Below are positions 25,265-32,745 of a DNA stretch of 34,512 nt, in pieces. The translations under genes and the position numbers were made by a program. The notes beneath the pieces were generated by a model. It did not search any database. It saw only the letters and a program-made list of their open reading frames with translations, and was not told the origin of the DNA. This DNA comes from an uncultured Bacteroidota bacterium (lineage in GTDB: Bacteria; Bacteroidota; Bacteroidia; Chitinophagales; Chitinophagaceae): NCBI GenBank assembly GCA_903912405.1, contig CAIWHF010000023.1:1-34512 (forward strand), read 5' to 3'. The stretch's first letter is position 1; each line of letters begins with the position of its first letter.

Positions 25265-26110
25265 TTATTTATTAGCCTCCTCCAAGTCCATTTTTTCTTG
25301 TAAAAAAGTATTTTCTACTACATACACATATTGAAGGTTTCTAAAGTTGACAGCCGTATGCAAATAAATGCGTTGCATGCTATTTTTCTTAATCAACTCC
25401 ACTTTAAATACACGTCCGATAAGAATATTCTCTGGTAAGAAAGAGAAATTGGTAGTCATAACAGCATCTCCTCTTCTAATTTTTACTTCTTGCGAAACAT
25501 CTTTCATGATCAATACATCGGGCTTGCCAATTTCCCATACTACTGGTCCGAAGGTGCCGTCATGAAGTTTTGCACTAATAGGTTGTTTTTCGGATAACAC
25601 AGAGATGACACTTGCAAAGTGTTTAGATACACTTACTACTTTTCCTACAGCACCGGCACCACTGATAACCGCCATGTTTTTTTTGATGCCATCAGCACTG
25701 CCTCTGTTGATGGTGATATAGTTATCGGTATTGCTTACTTCATTATTGATTACACGTGCGGTGCGATAAATAAAGTTGGCATACGTAAGTGTAACACTGG
25801 TATCGCTTGCACGAAAACCTCTATTAACAATGGTATCTTTCACGCGTTCCCATTGCTGTTGACCAACTATACGCTCCTGTAATTTTTTATTTTCATTGAG
25901 CAAACTATCATTCATTCTTTTTAATTCAAAATAATAAACTACTTCATTTTGTTTTTGATAGAGTGCGCCCACCATACTGTTGGAGGAGCTGATAAGATCA
26001 ACACCTTGCACAGCGTGCGTACGAGCAATAAGTACTAAGCACACAATTTCTAGTGTGATAAAAAGAATTAAATTAAAAAATCTGCGGATGAATAATATAA
26101 AATTGCGCAA
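25265..26110 (-). CDS. mreC: Rod-shape-determining protein MreC, with a TTG start
   Basis: A periplasmic scaffold anchored by one N-terminal helix (about residues 10-28), followed by a coiled coil (about 45-85, with YFELKRMNDSLLNENKKLQERI) and the beta-rich MreC domain (VINNEVSNTDNYITINRGSADGIKKNM, SGAGAVGKVVSVSKHFASVISVLS). The length is 281 residues. The family start (xRNFILFIRRFFN) corresponds to a TTG at 26110; no ATG or GTG lies upstream before the hairpin at 26128, and the next Met (around residue 46) would remove the anchor. TTG is therefore the probable initiator, which usually lowers translation. It lies 17 bases after the hairpin that separates it from mreB. Confidence 0.92.
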   Translation of the reverse strand: MRNFILFIRRFFNLILFITLEIVCLVLIARTHAVQGVDLISSSNSMVGALYQKQNEVVYYFELKRMNDSLLNENKKLQERIVGQQQWERVKDTIVNRGFRASDTSVTLTYANFIYRTARVINNEVSNTDNYITINRGSADGIKKNMAVISGAGAVGKVVSVSKHFASVISVLSEKQPISAKLHDGTFGPVVWEIGKPDVLIMKDVSQEVKIRRGDAVMTTNFSFLPENILIGRVFKVELIKKNSMQRIYLHTAVNFRNLQYVYVVENTFLQEKMDLEEANK

Positions 26111-26127
26111 GGGAAAATTATTTAAAC

Positions 26128-26161
26128 AAAACAGGCATAGTAAATGCTATGCCTGTTTTTT
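26128..26161 (-). terminator. Terminator-like hairpin between mreB and mreC
   Basis: A perfect 13-base stem (AAAACAGGCATAG / CTATGCCTGTTTT) with a 6-base loop. On the minus strand it is followed by TTTTGTTTAAAT. It lies six bases after the mreB stop and 17 bases before the mreC start, so it can act as a partial terminator or as a 3'-end stabiliser of the mreB mRNA. Confidence 0.8.
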
Positions 26162-26166
26162 AATTT

Positions 26167-27189
26167 TTATTTCATTAAGAACGGCATCTTAGCGATGTTT
26201 TTCAAGGCCATGCCAGTTCCTCTAACTACCGCTCTAAGCGGATCTTCTGCTACATGAACAGGTAATTTGATTTTATTAGATATACGTTTGTCTAATCCAC
26301 GTAAGAGTGCTCCACCACCAGTTAGATATAAACCACGACGATAAATATCAGAAGCTAATTCAGGCGGTGTTGTTTCTAATGCTTTTAAAATCGCTTCTTC
26401 AATTTTGAAAATAGATTTATCTAAAGCCTCAGCAACTTCTTGATAAGACACCATGATTTGTTTAGGAATACCCGTAACTAAGTCGCGACCATTTACTGGA
26501 ATATCATCTGGTGGATTGTCTAACACTTTTAAAGCTGATCCTACATGAATTTTGATTTGCTCTGCCGTACGCTCACCAATTTGTAAACTATGGTATCTAC
26601 GCATAGCTTCCATAATATCTGCAGTAAACTCATCTCCTGCAATACGAATCGATTGATCGCATACAATACCCGCTAATGCAATAACAGAAATACCTGTAGT
26701 GCCACCCCCAATATCAATAATCATATTGCCGGTTGGTTCTTCTACATCAATACCAATACCAATAGCAGCGGCCATAGGTTCATGAATCATATATACTTCC
26801 TTAGCACCTGCTTGTTCGGCCGAATCGCGCACCGCACGTTTTTCTACTTCCGTAATGCTAGAAGGAATACAAATTACCATTCTCCAGCTTGGTGGAAATA
26901 AAGGTTTTTTAGGGTATACCAATTTAATCATTTCACGCAACATCCCTTCAGCTGCATTAAAATCGGCAATTACACCATCCTTTAAAGGTCGTATTGTTTT
27001 TAAATTGTCGTGTGTTTTTTCGTGCATCATCATAGCGCGTTTACCAACAGCTATAATCTTATCGGTGCTACGATCTATTGCTACAATGGAAGGCTCGTCT
27101 ACTACTACTTGATCATTGTGAATGATCAAGGTATTAGCGGTACCTAAGTCAATGGCAATTTCTTGTGTTAAGAAGTTAAATAATCCCAT
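26167..27189 (-). CDS. mreB: Rod-shape-determining actin homologue MreB
   Basis: A cytoplasmic actin-like filament that guides side-wall synthesis. The 340 residues are typical. Motifs: phosphate-1 DLGTANTLI (14-22), the connecting block IPSSITEVEKRAVRDSAEQAGA, phosphate-2 IDIGGGTTGISVIAL, and the adenosine region LTGGGALLRGLD near the C-terminus. All actin-superfamily nucleotide motifs are present. It is the first gene of mreBCD. The upstream region is 321 bases with several inverted repeats, and a one-mismatch box CACCTTTG at 27228-27235 is a possible -7 element. Confidence 0.97.
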   Translation of the reverse strand: MGLFNFLTQEIAIDLGTANTLIIHNDQVVVDEPSIVAIDRSTDKIIAVGKRAMMMHEKTHDNLKTIRPLKDGVIADFNAAEGMLREMIKLVYPKKPLFPPSWRMVICIPSSITEVEKRAVRDSAEQAGAKEVYMIHEPMAAAIGIGIDVEEPTGNMIIDIGGGTTGISVIALAGIVCDQSIRIAGDEFTADIMEAMRRYHSLQIGERTAEQIKIHVGSALKVLDNPPDDIPVNGRDLVTGIPKQIMVSYQEVAEALDKSIFKIEEAILKALETTPPELASDIYRRGLYLTGGGALLRGLDKRISNKIKLPVHVAEDPLRAVVRGTGMALKNIAKMPFLMK

Positions 27190-27260
27190 TTTTATAAATC
27201 AAAATTGTAAAATAATCTGAATTGGTACAAAGGTGCGAAAAAAACACGGATTGAACCTAC

Positions 27261-27275
27261 TTTAGTTCAACTAAA
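27261..27275. repeat. Inverted repeat TTTAGTT-C-AACTAAA upstream of mreB
   Basis: Perfect 7-base arms around one base. It is a candidate binding site for a dimeric regulator of mreB, 72 bases before the mreB ATG. Function unproven. Confidence 0.45.
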
Positions 27276-27415
27276 TTAGAGATAATTTTTTATTTAATAG
27301 CGATTAATTTATTATTGAACTAGGCGCCAATTAAGTTCTATTAACCGGTAAGTTAATAACCCTATTTTCTTTTCAGAATAATTCATAAATATTTCGCTAT
27401 CCACCATTTTTAAAC

Positions 27416-27423
27416 TAACTTTG
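27416..27423 (+). promoter_or_regulatory. -7 promoter box (TAACTTTG) of carB
   Basis: An exact TAnnTTTG match. Transcription would begin near 27428-27430, giving a leader of about 80 bases that holds two hairpins. Confidence 0.5.
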
Positions 27424-27426
27424 CAC

Positions 27427-27485
27427 CTCGGGCGTTGAACCCGAGTTAAGCTCTGCTCATCGCGCTACGAATAGGTTTCCTATTC
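27427..27485 (+). promoter_or_regulatory. Structured leader of carB (two hairpins)
   Basis: Hairpin 1 is CTCGGG-7-base loop-CCCGAG (27427-27445). Hairpin 2 is GAATAGG-TTT-CCTATTC (27469-27485). Neither has a T tract, so this is not an ordinary terminator; it could affect translation or RNA stability. I match it to no known riboswitch. Confidence 0.4.
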
Positions 27486-27510
27486 CATTTAAATTTTTAT
27501 TTATTTCTCT

Positions 27511-30363
27511 ATGCCGCGCGACAATTCTATTAAAAGTGTACTTATTATTGGTTCAGGCCCTATTATCATTGGTCAAGCCTGCGAATTCGATTATTCTGGA
27601 TCTCAAGCTGCACGCAGCTTGCGAGAAGAAGGGGTGAAAGTGACGCTGATTAATTCTAATCCAGCTACCATTATGACCGACCCAATTGTGGCGGATAAGG
27701 TGTATTTAAAGCCTTTAACAGTGGAAAGTATTGAGGAAATTTTAGAAGAATGTGATATTGATGCGGTATTGCCAACCATGGGTGGGCAAACAGCCTTAAA
27801 TTTGGCCAAAGAGTGTGAAGAGTTGGGTGTTTGGGAGCGATTTAATGTGCGCTTAATTGGCGTAGATATTAAAGCTATTGATAAAGCAGAAGATCGTGAA
27901 CTATTTCGCCAATGGATGATTCGATTGGGCGTGCCGGTTGCACAAGCAAGAACGGCTAACTCATTATTGGAAGGAAAAGAATTTGCACAAGAAATTGGTT
28001 TGCCGATAGTAATTCGTCCTTCTTTTACTTTAGGTGGTACTGGTGGCGGATTTGTGATGCACAAAGAAGAGCTAGATGGCGCCTTAGACCGCGGTCTTAC
28101 GGCATCTCCTATACACGAAGTACTAGTTGAAAAAGCTGTATTAGGTTGGAAAGAATATGAATTAGAACTCTTACGCGATGCGGCTGATAATGTAGTAATC
28201 ATTTGTACGGTAGAGAATTTTGACCCTATGGGTATTCATACCGGAGATAGTATTACGGTAGCTCCAGCTATGACGCTTAGCGATACCGCATTTCAATTGA
28301 TGCGTAACACTGCCTTAATGATCATGCGCGATTTAGGTAATTTTGCTGGTGGCTGTAATGTTCAATTTGCGTTAAATCCAGAAACTGAAGAACTTATTGC
28401 TATTGAAATTAATCCAAGGGTTAGTAGATCTTCTGCCTTAGCATCCAAAGCAACGGGCTACCCGATTGCTAAAATTGCGGCTAAATTGGCTATTGGCTAT
28501 AATTTAGATGAATTGCAAAACCAAATTACACAAACTACTTCTGCATATTTTGAACCAGCCTTAGATTATGTAATTGTGAAAATGCCCCGCTGGAATTTTG
28601 ATAAATTTAAAGGTGCAGATGATACCTTGGGTTTACAAATGAAATCGGTAGGTGAGGTAATGGCTATTGGTAGAAGCTTCCCAGAAGCTTTACAGAAAGC
28701 TTGTCAAAGCTTAGAAAATAACGCAACGGGCTTAAACTATATTAGTCGCGGACAACTCCGAGCAGAAGAATTGATTGAATATCTAAAACGCCCTACTTGG
28801 GATCGCATCTTTAAAATTAAAGAAGCTATGCAAGCCGGCGTTTCTATAAAAACCATTCACGAAATCACCTTGATTGATAAATGGTTTTTATATCAAATTC
28901 AAGATATTATAAGTACAGAAAATACCATCACACAACAAAAAAACTTAGAAGCTATTACGGAGGATCTGATGTGGAAAGCCAAAGAAATGGGCTTTAGTGA
29001 TGAGCAAATTGCCGATTGCTTAAAAGATTGTAATGCCGAACAAGTTTACGAATACAGAAAACAATTAGGGGTAACAAGAGTCTACAAAATGGTAGATACG
29101 TGTAGTGCTGAGTTTGAAGCGAAAACCCCGTATTACTATTCTGCTTTCGAAAAACCGGCACTTCAAATTGGTGCTCATGCATTGGTTCAAAATGAAAGTA
29201 AGCCTAGCGATAAAAAGAAAATCATCGTATTGGGTTCTGGTCCAAATAGAATTGGCCAGGGTATTGAATTCGATTATTGTTGCACCCATGGCTTGTTGGC
29301 TATAAAAGATTGTGGCTATGAAGCGATTATGGTGAATTGCAATCCAGAAACTGTTTCTACCGATTTCGATATTGCCGACAAATTATATTTTGAACCGGTA
29401 TATTGGGAACATTTGTGGGAAATCATTGAGCATGAACAACCAGAAGGTGTAGTGGTGCAATTGGGCGGACAAACAGCTTTGAAATTGGCAAAGCGTTTGC
29501 ATGAAAAAGGTATTAAAATTATAGGTACCAGCTTCGACAATATGGATATTGCCGAAGACCGTGGTCGCTTCTCCGATTTATTGAAAGAATTAAACATTCC
29601 GTATCCTAATTATGGTACGGCCTTTACTACCGATGAAGCGATAGAAGTTGCTAATCAGGTTGGTTATCCGGTTTTAGTAAGACCTTCTTATGTATTAGGT
29701 GGTCAGCGAATGCGTATTGTTATCAACGATGAAGAGCTAGAAAAAAGTGTAGTAAGCTTGTTGAAACATTTACCTGGTAATAAAATTTTGATTGATCATT
29801 TCTTAGATCGTTGTCAAGAAGCTGAAATAGATGCTATTTGTGATGGCGAAGAAGTGCATATCATGGGCATTATGGAACATATAGAACCGGCAGGTATTCA
29901 TAGTGGTGATAGCCATTCGGTATTGCCGGTCTTTAATCTTGGTCCTTTGGTAGTAGATGAAATGGTAGATATTGCTAAAAAAATAGCCTTGAAATTAAAT
30001 ATAAAAGGCTTAATCAATATTCAATACGCCATTAAAGACAGTAAGGTATTTGTTATTGAGGCTAATCCGCGTGCCAGCAGAACTACACCATTTATAGCTA
30101 AAGCTTATGGAGTTCCTTTCTTACACATTGCTACACAGGTAATGATGGGTGTAAAAAAACTAAAAGACTTTACTATTGTGAAACACTTAGATGGTTTTGC
30201 AGTTAAAGAACCGGTATTTAGTTTTAATAAATTCCCGAATGTAAATAAAGAATTAGGACCTGAAATGAAAAGTACAGGAGAAGCGATTCGATTTATAAAA
30301 AATCTTAGAGACCCGTGGTTTAGAAATTTATATAAAGAGCGCAGCATGCATCTTTCTAAATAA
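27511..30363 (+). CDS. carB: Carbamoyl-phosphate synthase large subunit, without the C-terminal allosteric domain
   Basis: It makes carbamoyl phosphate from bicarbonate, ATP and ammonia from the small subunit, for arginine and pyrimidine synthesis. The 950 residues hold two homologous ATP-grasp halves: half 1 from IKSVLIIGSGPIIIGQACEFDYSGSQ with RPSFTLGGTGGGF, half 2 from KKIIVLGSGPNRIGQGIEFDYCC (about residue 570) with RPSYVLGGQRM. It ends shortly after NKFPNVNKELGPEMKSTGEAI, where the E. coli protein (about 1073 residues) continues into the MGS-like domain that binds UMP and ornithine. That domain is absent, as I recall for other Bacteroidota. The small subunit carA is not in the window. 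The frame is intact. Confidence 0.96.
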   Translation: MPRDNSIKSVLIIGSGPIIIGQACEFDYSGSQAARSLREEGVKVTLINSNPATIMTDPIVADKVYLKPLTVESIEEILEECDIDAVLPTMGGQTALNLAKECEELGVWERFNVRLIGVDIKAIDKAEDRELFRQWMIRLGVPVAQARTANSLLEGKEFAQEIGLPIVIRPSFTLGGTGGGFVMHKEELDGALDRGLTASPIHEVLVEKAVLGWKEYELELLRDAADNVVIICTVENFDPMGIHTGDSITVAPAMTLSDTAFQLMRNTALMIMRDLGNFAGGCNVQFALNPETEELIAIEINPRVSRSSALASKATGYPIAKIAAKLAIGYNLDELQNQITQTTSAYFEPALDYVIVKMPRWNFDKFKGADDTLGLQMKSVGEVMAIGRSFPEALQKACQSLENNATGLNYISRGQLRAEELIEYLKRPTWDRIFKIKEAMQAGVSIKTIHEITLIDKWFLYQIQDIISTENTITQQKNLEAITEDLMWKAKEMGFSDEQIADCLKDCNAEQVYEYRKQLGVTRVYKMVDTCSAEFEAKTPYYYSAFEKPALQIGAHALVQNESKPSDKKKIIVLGSGPNRIGQGIEFDYCCTHGLLAIKDCGYEAIMVNCNPETVSTDFDIADKLYFEPVYWEHLWEIIEHEQPEGVVVQLGGQTALKLAKRLHEKGIKIIGTSFDNMDIAEDRGRFSDLLKELNIPYPNYGTAFTTDEAIEVANQVGYPVLVRPSYVLGGQRMRIVINDEELEKSVVSLLKHLPGNKILIDHFLDRCQEAEIDAICDGEEVHIMGIMEHIEPAGIHSGDSHSVLPVFNLGPLVVDEMVDIAKKIALKLNIKGLINIQYAIKDSKVFVIEANPRASRTTPFIAKAYGVPFLHIATQVMMGVKKLKDFTIVKHLDGFAVKEPVFSFNKFPNVNKELGPEMKSTGEAIRFIKNLRDPWFRNLYKERSMHLSK

Positions 30364-30368
30364 GTTTC

Positions 30369-30818
30369 ATGATACAGTTCGAGTTTAAAACCTTTGATAG
30401 CCTCAACATACACGAATTGTATGCCATTATGCAAGTGCGCAATGAGGTATTTGTATATGAGCAACATTGCTATTATCAGGATTTAGATGATAAAGATCAA
30501 GCCTGTATCCATGTATTAGGCTGGAACGAGCAGCAACAATTAGTGGCCTATTGCAGAATATTACCTCCAGGTTTGACCTATCCTACCCATGCTATAGGTA
30601 GAGTATTGGTGATTGCTACTTACAGAAAACTGCAATTAGGAAGAGTGCTGATGCAAAAAACACTTGCCTATATCCAATCTGAATTTGGCCAGGTGCCATT
30701 AACCATTGAAGCACAACTCTATTTGCAAACATTTTATGAATCGCTCGGTTTTATAAGAACGAGTGATGTATTTGATGATGCTGGAATAGACCATGTGGAG
30801 ATGAAAATGCAATTATAA
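30369..30818 (+). CDS. ElaA-family GNAT acetyltransferase
   Basis: The protein has 149 residues. The ElaA-type pattern is ELYAIMQVRNEVFVYEQHCYYQDLDDKDQ, then VLGWNEQQQLVAYCRILPPG, the acetyl-CoA-binding IGRVLVIATYRKLQLGRVLM and the C-terminal LYLQTFYESLGFIRTSDVFDDAGIDHVEM. Acetyl-CoA is the expected donor; the acceptor is unknown. It starts five bases after the carB stop and is probably cotranscribed. No signal peptide or membrane segment. Confidence 0.9.
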   Translation: MIQFEFKTFDSLNIHELYAIMQVRNEVFVYEQHCYYQDLDDKDQACIHVLGWNEQQQLVAYCRILPPGLTYPTHAIGRVLVIATYRKLQLGRVLMQKTLAYIQSEFGQVPLTIEAQLYLQTFYESLGFIRTSDVFDDAGIDHVEMKMQL

Positions 30819-30894
30819 GCAATACGTTAAATCTTGTATTCAAACCGAATTTATTGCTCTATTCTGTAATACCTTTACAAATAATTTATTTTTT

Positions 30895-31413
30895 ATGGCA
30901 GCACAAAAAAATCCGAAAGACAGTTTTAATATTATGAGCGAATTGGTATTACCCAATGATACTAATACCTTAGGTAATTTAATGGGCGGCAAGCTCATGC
31001 ATTGGATGGATATTGCTGCGGCAATATCTGCCATGAAGCATTGCAATTGTCCGGTAGTAACGGCATCTGTGGATAATGTATCGTTTGCTAACCCTATAAA
31101 ATTAGGCAATCTATTAACCCTAGAGTCTAAAGTAACTCGAGCTTTTAATACATCAATGGAAGTATATATAAAAGTATGGGGCGAAGACTTGTCGGCACAA
31201 TATAAATATGTGAGCAATGAAGCGTATTTGACATTTGTAGCTTTAGATCCTAATGGCAAGCCAAGAAAAGTGCCCGAGCTTATTCCTGTTACCGAAGAAG
31301 ATCAAAAAATGTATGAAGGCGCTATGCGTCGCAGGCAAGTGCGTTTGATATTAGGCGGAAAAATGAAACCAGAAGATGCCGGTGAATTAAAAGCATTATT
31401 TATTAAAGACTAA
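30895..31413 (+). CDS. Acyl-CoA thioesterase (hotdog fold)
   Basis: It hydrolyses acyl-CoA to free acid and CoA. The 172 residues have the acyl-CoA hydrolase signature NTLGNLMGGKLMHWMDIAAA (catalytic region with Asn and Asp) followed by VTASVDNVSFANPIKLGNLLTL and the strand YKYVSNEAYLTFVALDPNGKP. The C-terminal tail (about 45 residues) is charged, as in Bacteroidota members. A one-mismatch -7 box TACCTTTA lies at 30870-30877, 17 bases before the ATG, so it may have its own promoter. The next gene starts three bases after its stop. Confidence 0.92.
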   Translation: MAAQKNPKDSFNIMSELVLPNDTNTLGNLMGGKLMHWMDIAAAISAMKHCNCPVVTASVDNVSFANPIKLGNLLTLESKVTRAFNTSMEVYIKVWGEDLSAQYKYVSNEAYLTFVALDPNGKPRKVPELIPVTEEDQKMYEGAMRRRQVRLILGGKMKPEDAGELKALFIKD

Positions 31414-31416
31414 TAC

Positions 31417-32700
31417 ATGTTAGATAGAGCTACTGCACCGATTATTAAAGATCCTATTCATTTTAATTTTGAATTACCTGCTATCAATACGCATGCACTC
31501 AGCAATGACGTGCCTTTATATTGGTTAAATGCCGGCGTTTTAGATGTTGTAGAAATCAATTGGATTTTTGATGCTGGCATTTGGCAAGAGCCGCATCAAG
31601 GAGTTGCTAATGCTTCGGCTGCCTTATTAAAAAATGGCACGCTTAGTAAAACGGCAAAACAAATAAACGAAGACTTAGAATTATATGGTGCAAGTTTAAA
31701 AATAGGAGCGAGTAATGATTATGCATCTATTACCTTACATTGTTTGGTAAAACATTTAGCGACAATACTTCCTACTATTGCGAGTATACTTTTCGAAGCT
31801 TCTTTCCCAGAAGAAGAAATAGAAATCTTTAAAAAGAATGCGCTACAGCGTTTGGCTATCAATTTAAAGCAATGTGAATTTGTTGCCAATCAAAAAATTG
31901 ATGCACATGTTTTTGGTGCCCAACACCCCTATGGTCGATATACCACTAGTGCTTCTTTAGAAGCGCTCAGCAGTGATATGTTGCGCAACTTTCATAAAGC
32001 AGCGTATCAAATGAATACGTGTAAAATTTTTATGGCAGGCAAAGTTGGAGCGCAAGAAATAGATTTAATCAATCGTTATTTCGGAGCTACGACTCTAGCG
32101 ACTACAGCTAAGAATGTAAATAATGAATTTACAATAAGCTCTGATGCGCCATTTAAATCCTATATTGAAAATGATGCGAATGCGGTGCAAGGAGCTATTC
32201 GTATTGCAAGAACGATACCTAATAGACATCATCCTGATTTTGCGCCATTAGTAGTTTTGAACACCTTGTTTGGCGGTTACTTTGGCTCTCGATTAATGAG
32301 CAATATTAGAGAAGATAAAGGCTATACTTATGGAATTTATAGTTCACAATCTTCTTATATACATTCTGGTATGCTATGTATTCAAACAGAAGTAGGGCGT
32401 GATGTACTTCAATATGCAGTAGACGAAATCTATAAAGAAATGGATCTTTTATTGCAGGAATCCATTGAGGAGGAAGAACTCTTATTGGTAAAGAATTATT
32501 TATTGGGCAGCATATTAGGTGATTTAGATGGACCATTTTCTATTTTGCAAAGATGGCGTTCTTTGATTTTAAATGGACTTGATCAGCAGACCTTCCAAAA
32601 AAATATAAATACTTATAAAAACATCACAGCAATTGAATTACAGCAATTAGCTAAAAAATATTATAACGCAACCGACTTCTTTGAAATTCAAGTTGTCTAA
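31417..32700 (+). CDS. M16 (insulinase-type) peptidase homologue lacking the zinc site
   Basis: The protein has 427 residues with the two M16 half-domains. The N-terminal half aligns at WIFDAGIWQEPHQGVANASAALLKNGT, where catalytic members have HxxEH; here the positions read N65, A68 and A69, so no zinc can be bound. The C-terminal half keeps the FGGYFGSRLMSNIREDKGYTYGIYS block with the Arg/Tyr typical of non-catalytic subunits. There is no signal peptide, so it is probably cytosolic or periplasm-facing only through a partner. Such subunits normally pair with a catalytic M16 gene next door; none is in the window. It is cotranscribed with the thioesterase gene. Confidence 0.9.
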   Translation: MLDRATAPIIKDPIHFNFELPAINTHALSNDVPLYWLNAGVLDVVEINWIFDAGIWQEPHQGVANASAALLKNGTLSKTAKQINEDLELYGASLKIGASNDYASITLHCLVKHLATILPTIASILFEASFPEEEIEIFKKNALQRLAINLKQCEFVANQKIDAHVFGAQHPYGRYTTSASLEALSSDMLRNFHKAAYQMNTCKIFMAGKVGAQEIDLINRYFGATTLATTAKNVNNEFTISSDAPFKSYIENDANAVQGAIRIARTIPNRHHPDFAPLVVLNTLFGGYFGSRLMSNIREDKGYTYGIYSSQSSYIHSGMLCIQTEVGRDVLQYAVDEIYKEMDLLLQESIEEEELLLVKNYLLGSILGDLDGPFSILQRWRSLILNGLDQQTFQKNINTYKNITAIELQQLAKKYYNATDFFEIQVV

Positions 32701-32711
32701 ATAAACTAAAT

Positions 32712-32733
32712 AACTAAAGGCTAAACTTTAGTT
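32712..32733. repeat. Inverted repeat AACTAAAG-6-CTTTAGTT before the TonB-type receptor gene
   Basis: Perfect 8-base arms with a 6-base loop lie 12 bases after the M16 stop and 12 bases before the receptor ATG. There is no T tract, so a weak terminator or an operator are both possible. The half-site AACTAAA also occurs in the palindrome at 27261. Confidence 0.4.
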
Positions 32734-32745
32734 GTACTAACTATT

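Larger units (their letters stand above)
27190..27510. other. Divergent regulatory region between mreB and carB with several inverted repeats
   Basis: No gene is supported. It contains TTTAGTT-c-AACTAAA (27261-27275), GAACT...AGTTC around a GGCGCC core (27317-27338), TATTAAC-cggtaa-GTTAATA (27339-27358), the carB -7 box (27416-27423) and two hairpins in the carB leader (27427-27445 and 27469-27485). Confidence 0.6.

Noticed and set aside
27427..27467. tRNA-like arm on the minus strand (stem CTCGGG, loop TTCAACG, then a D-arm-like AGCGCGATGAGCAGAGC)
   Set aside because: No acceptor stem, anticodon arm or full-length cloverleaf can be drawn; it is better treated as the carB leader hairpin.
32712..32733. 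Hairpin as a terminator of the M16 operon
   Set aside because: The stem is AT-rich and no T tract follows on the plus strand; kept only as an inverted repeat.
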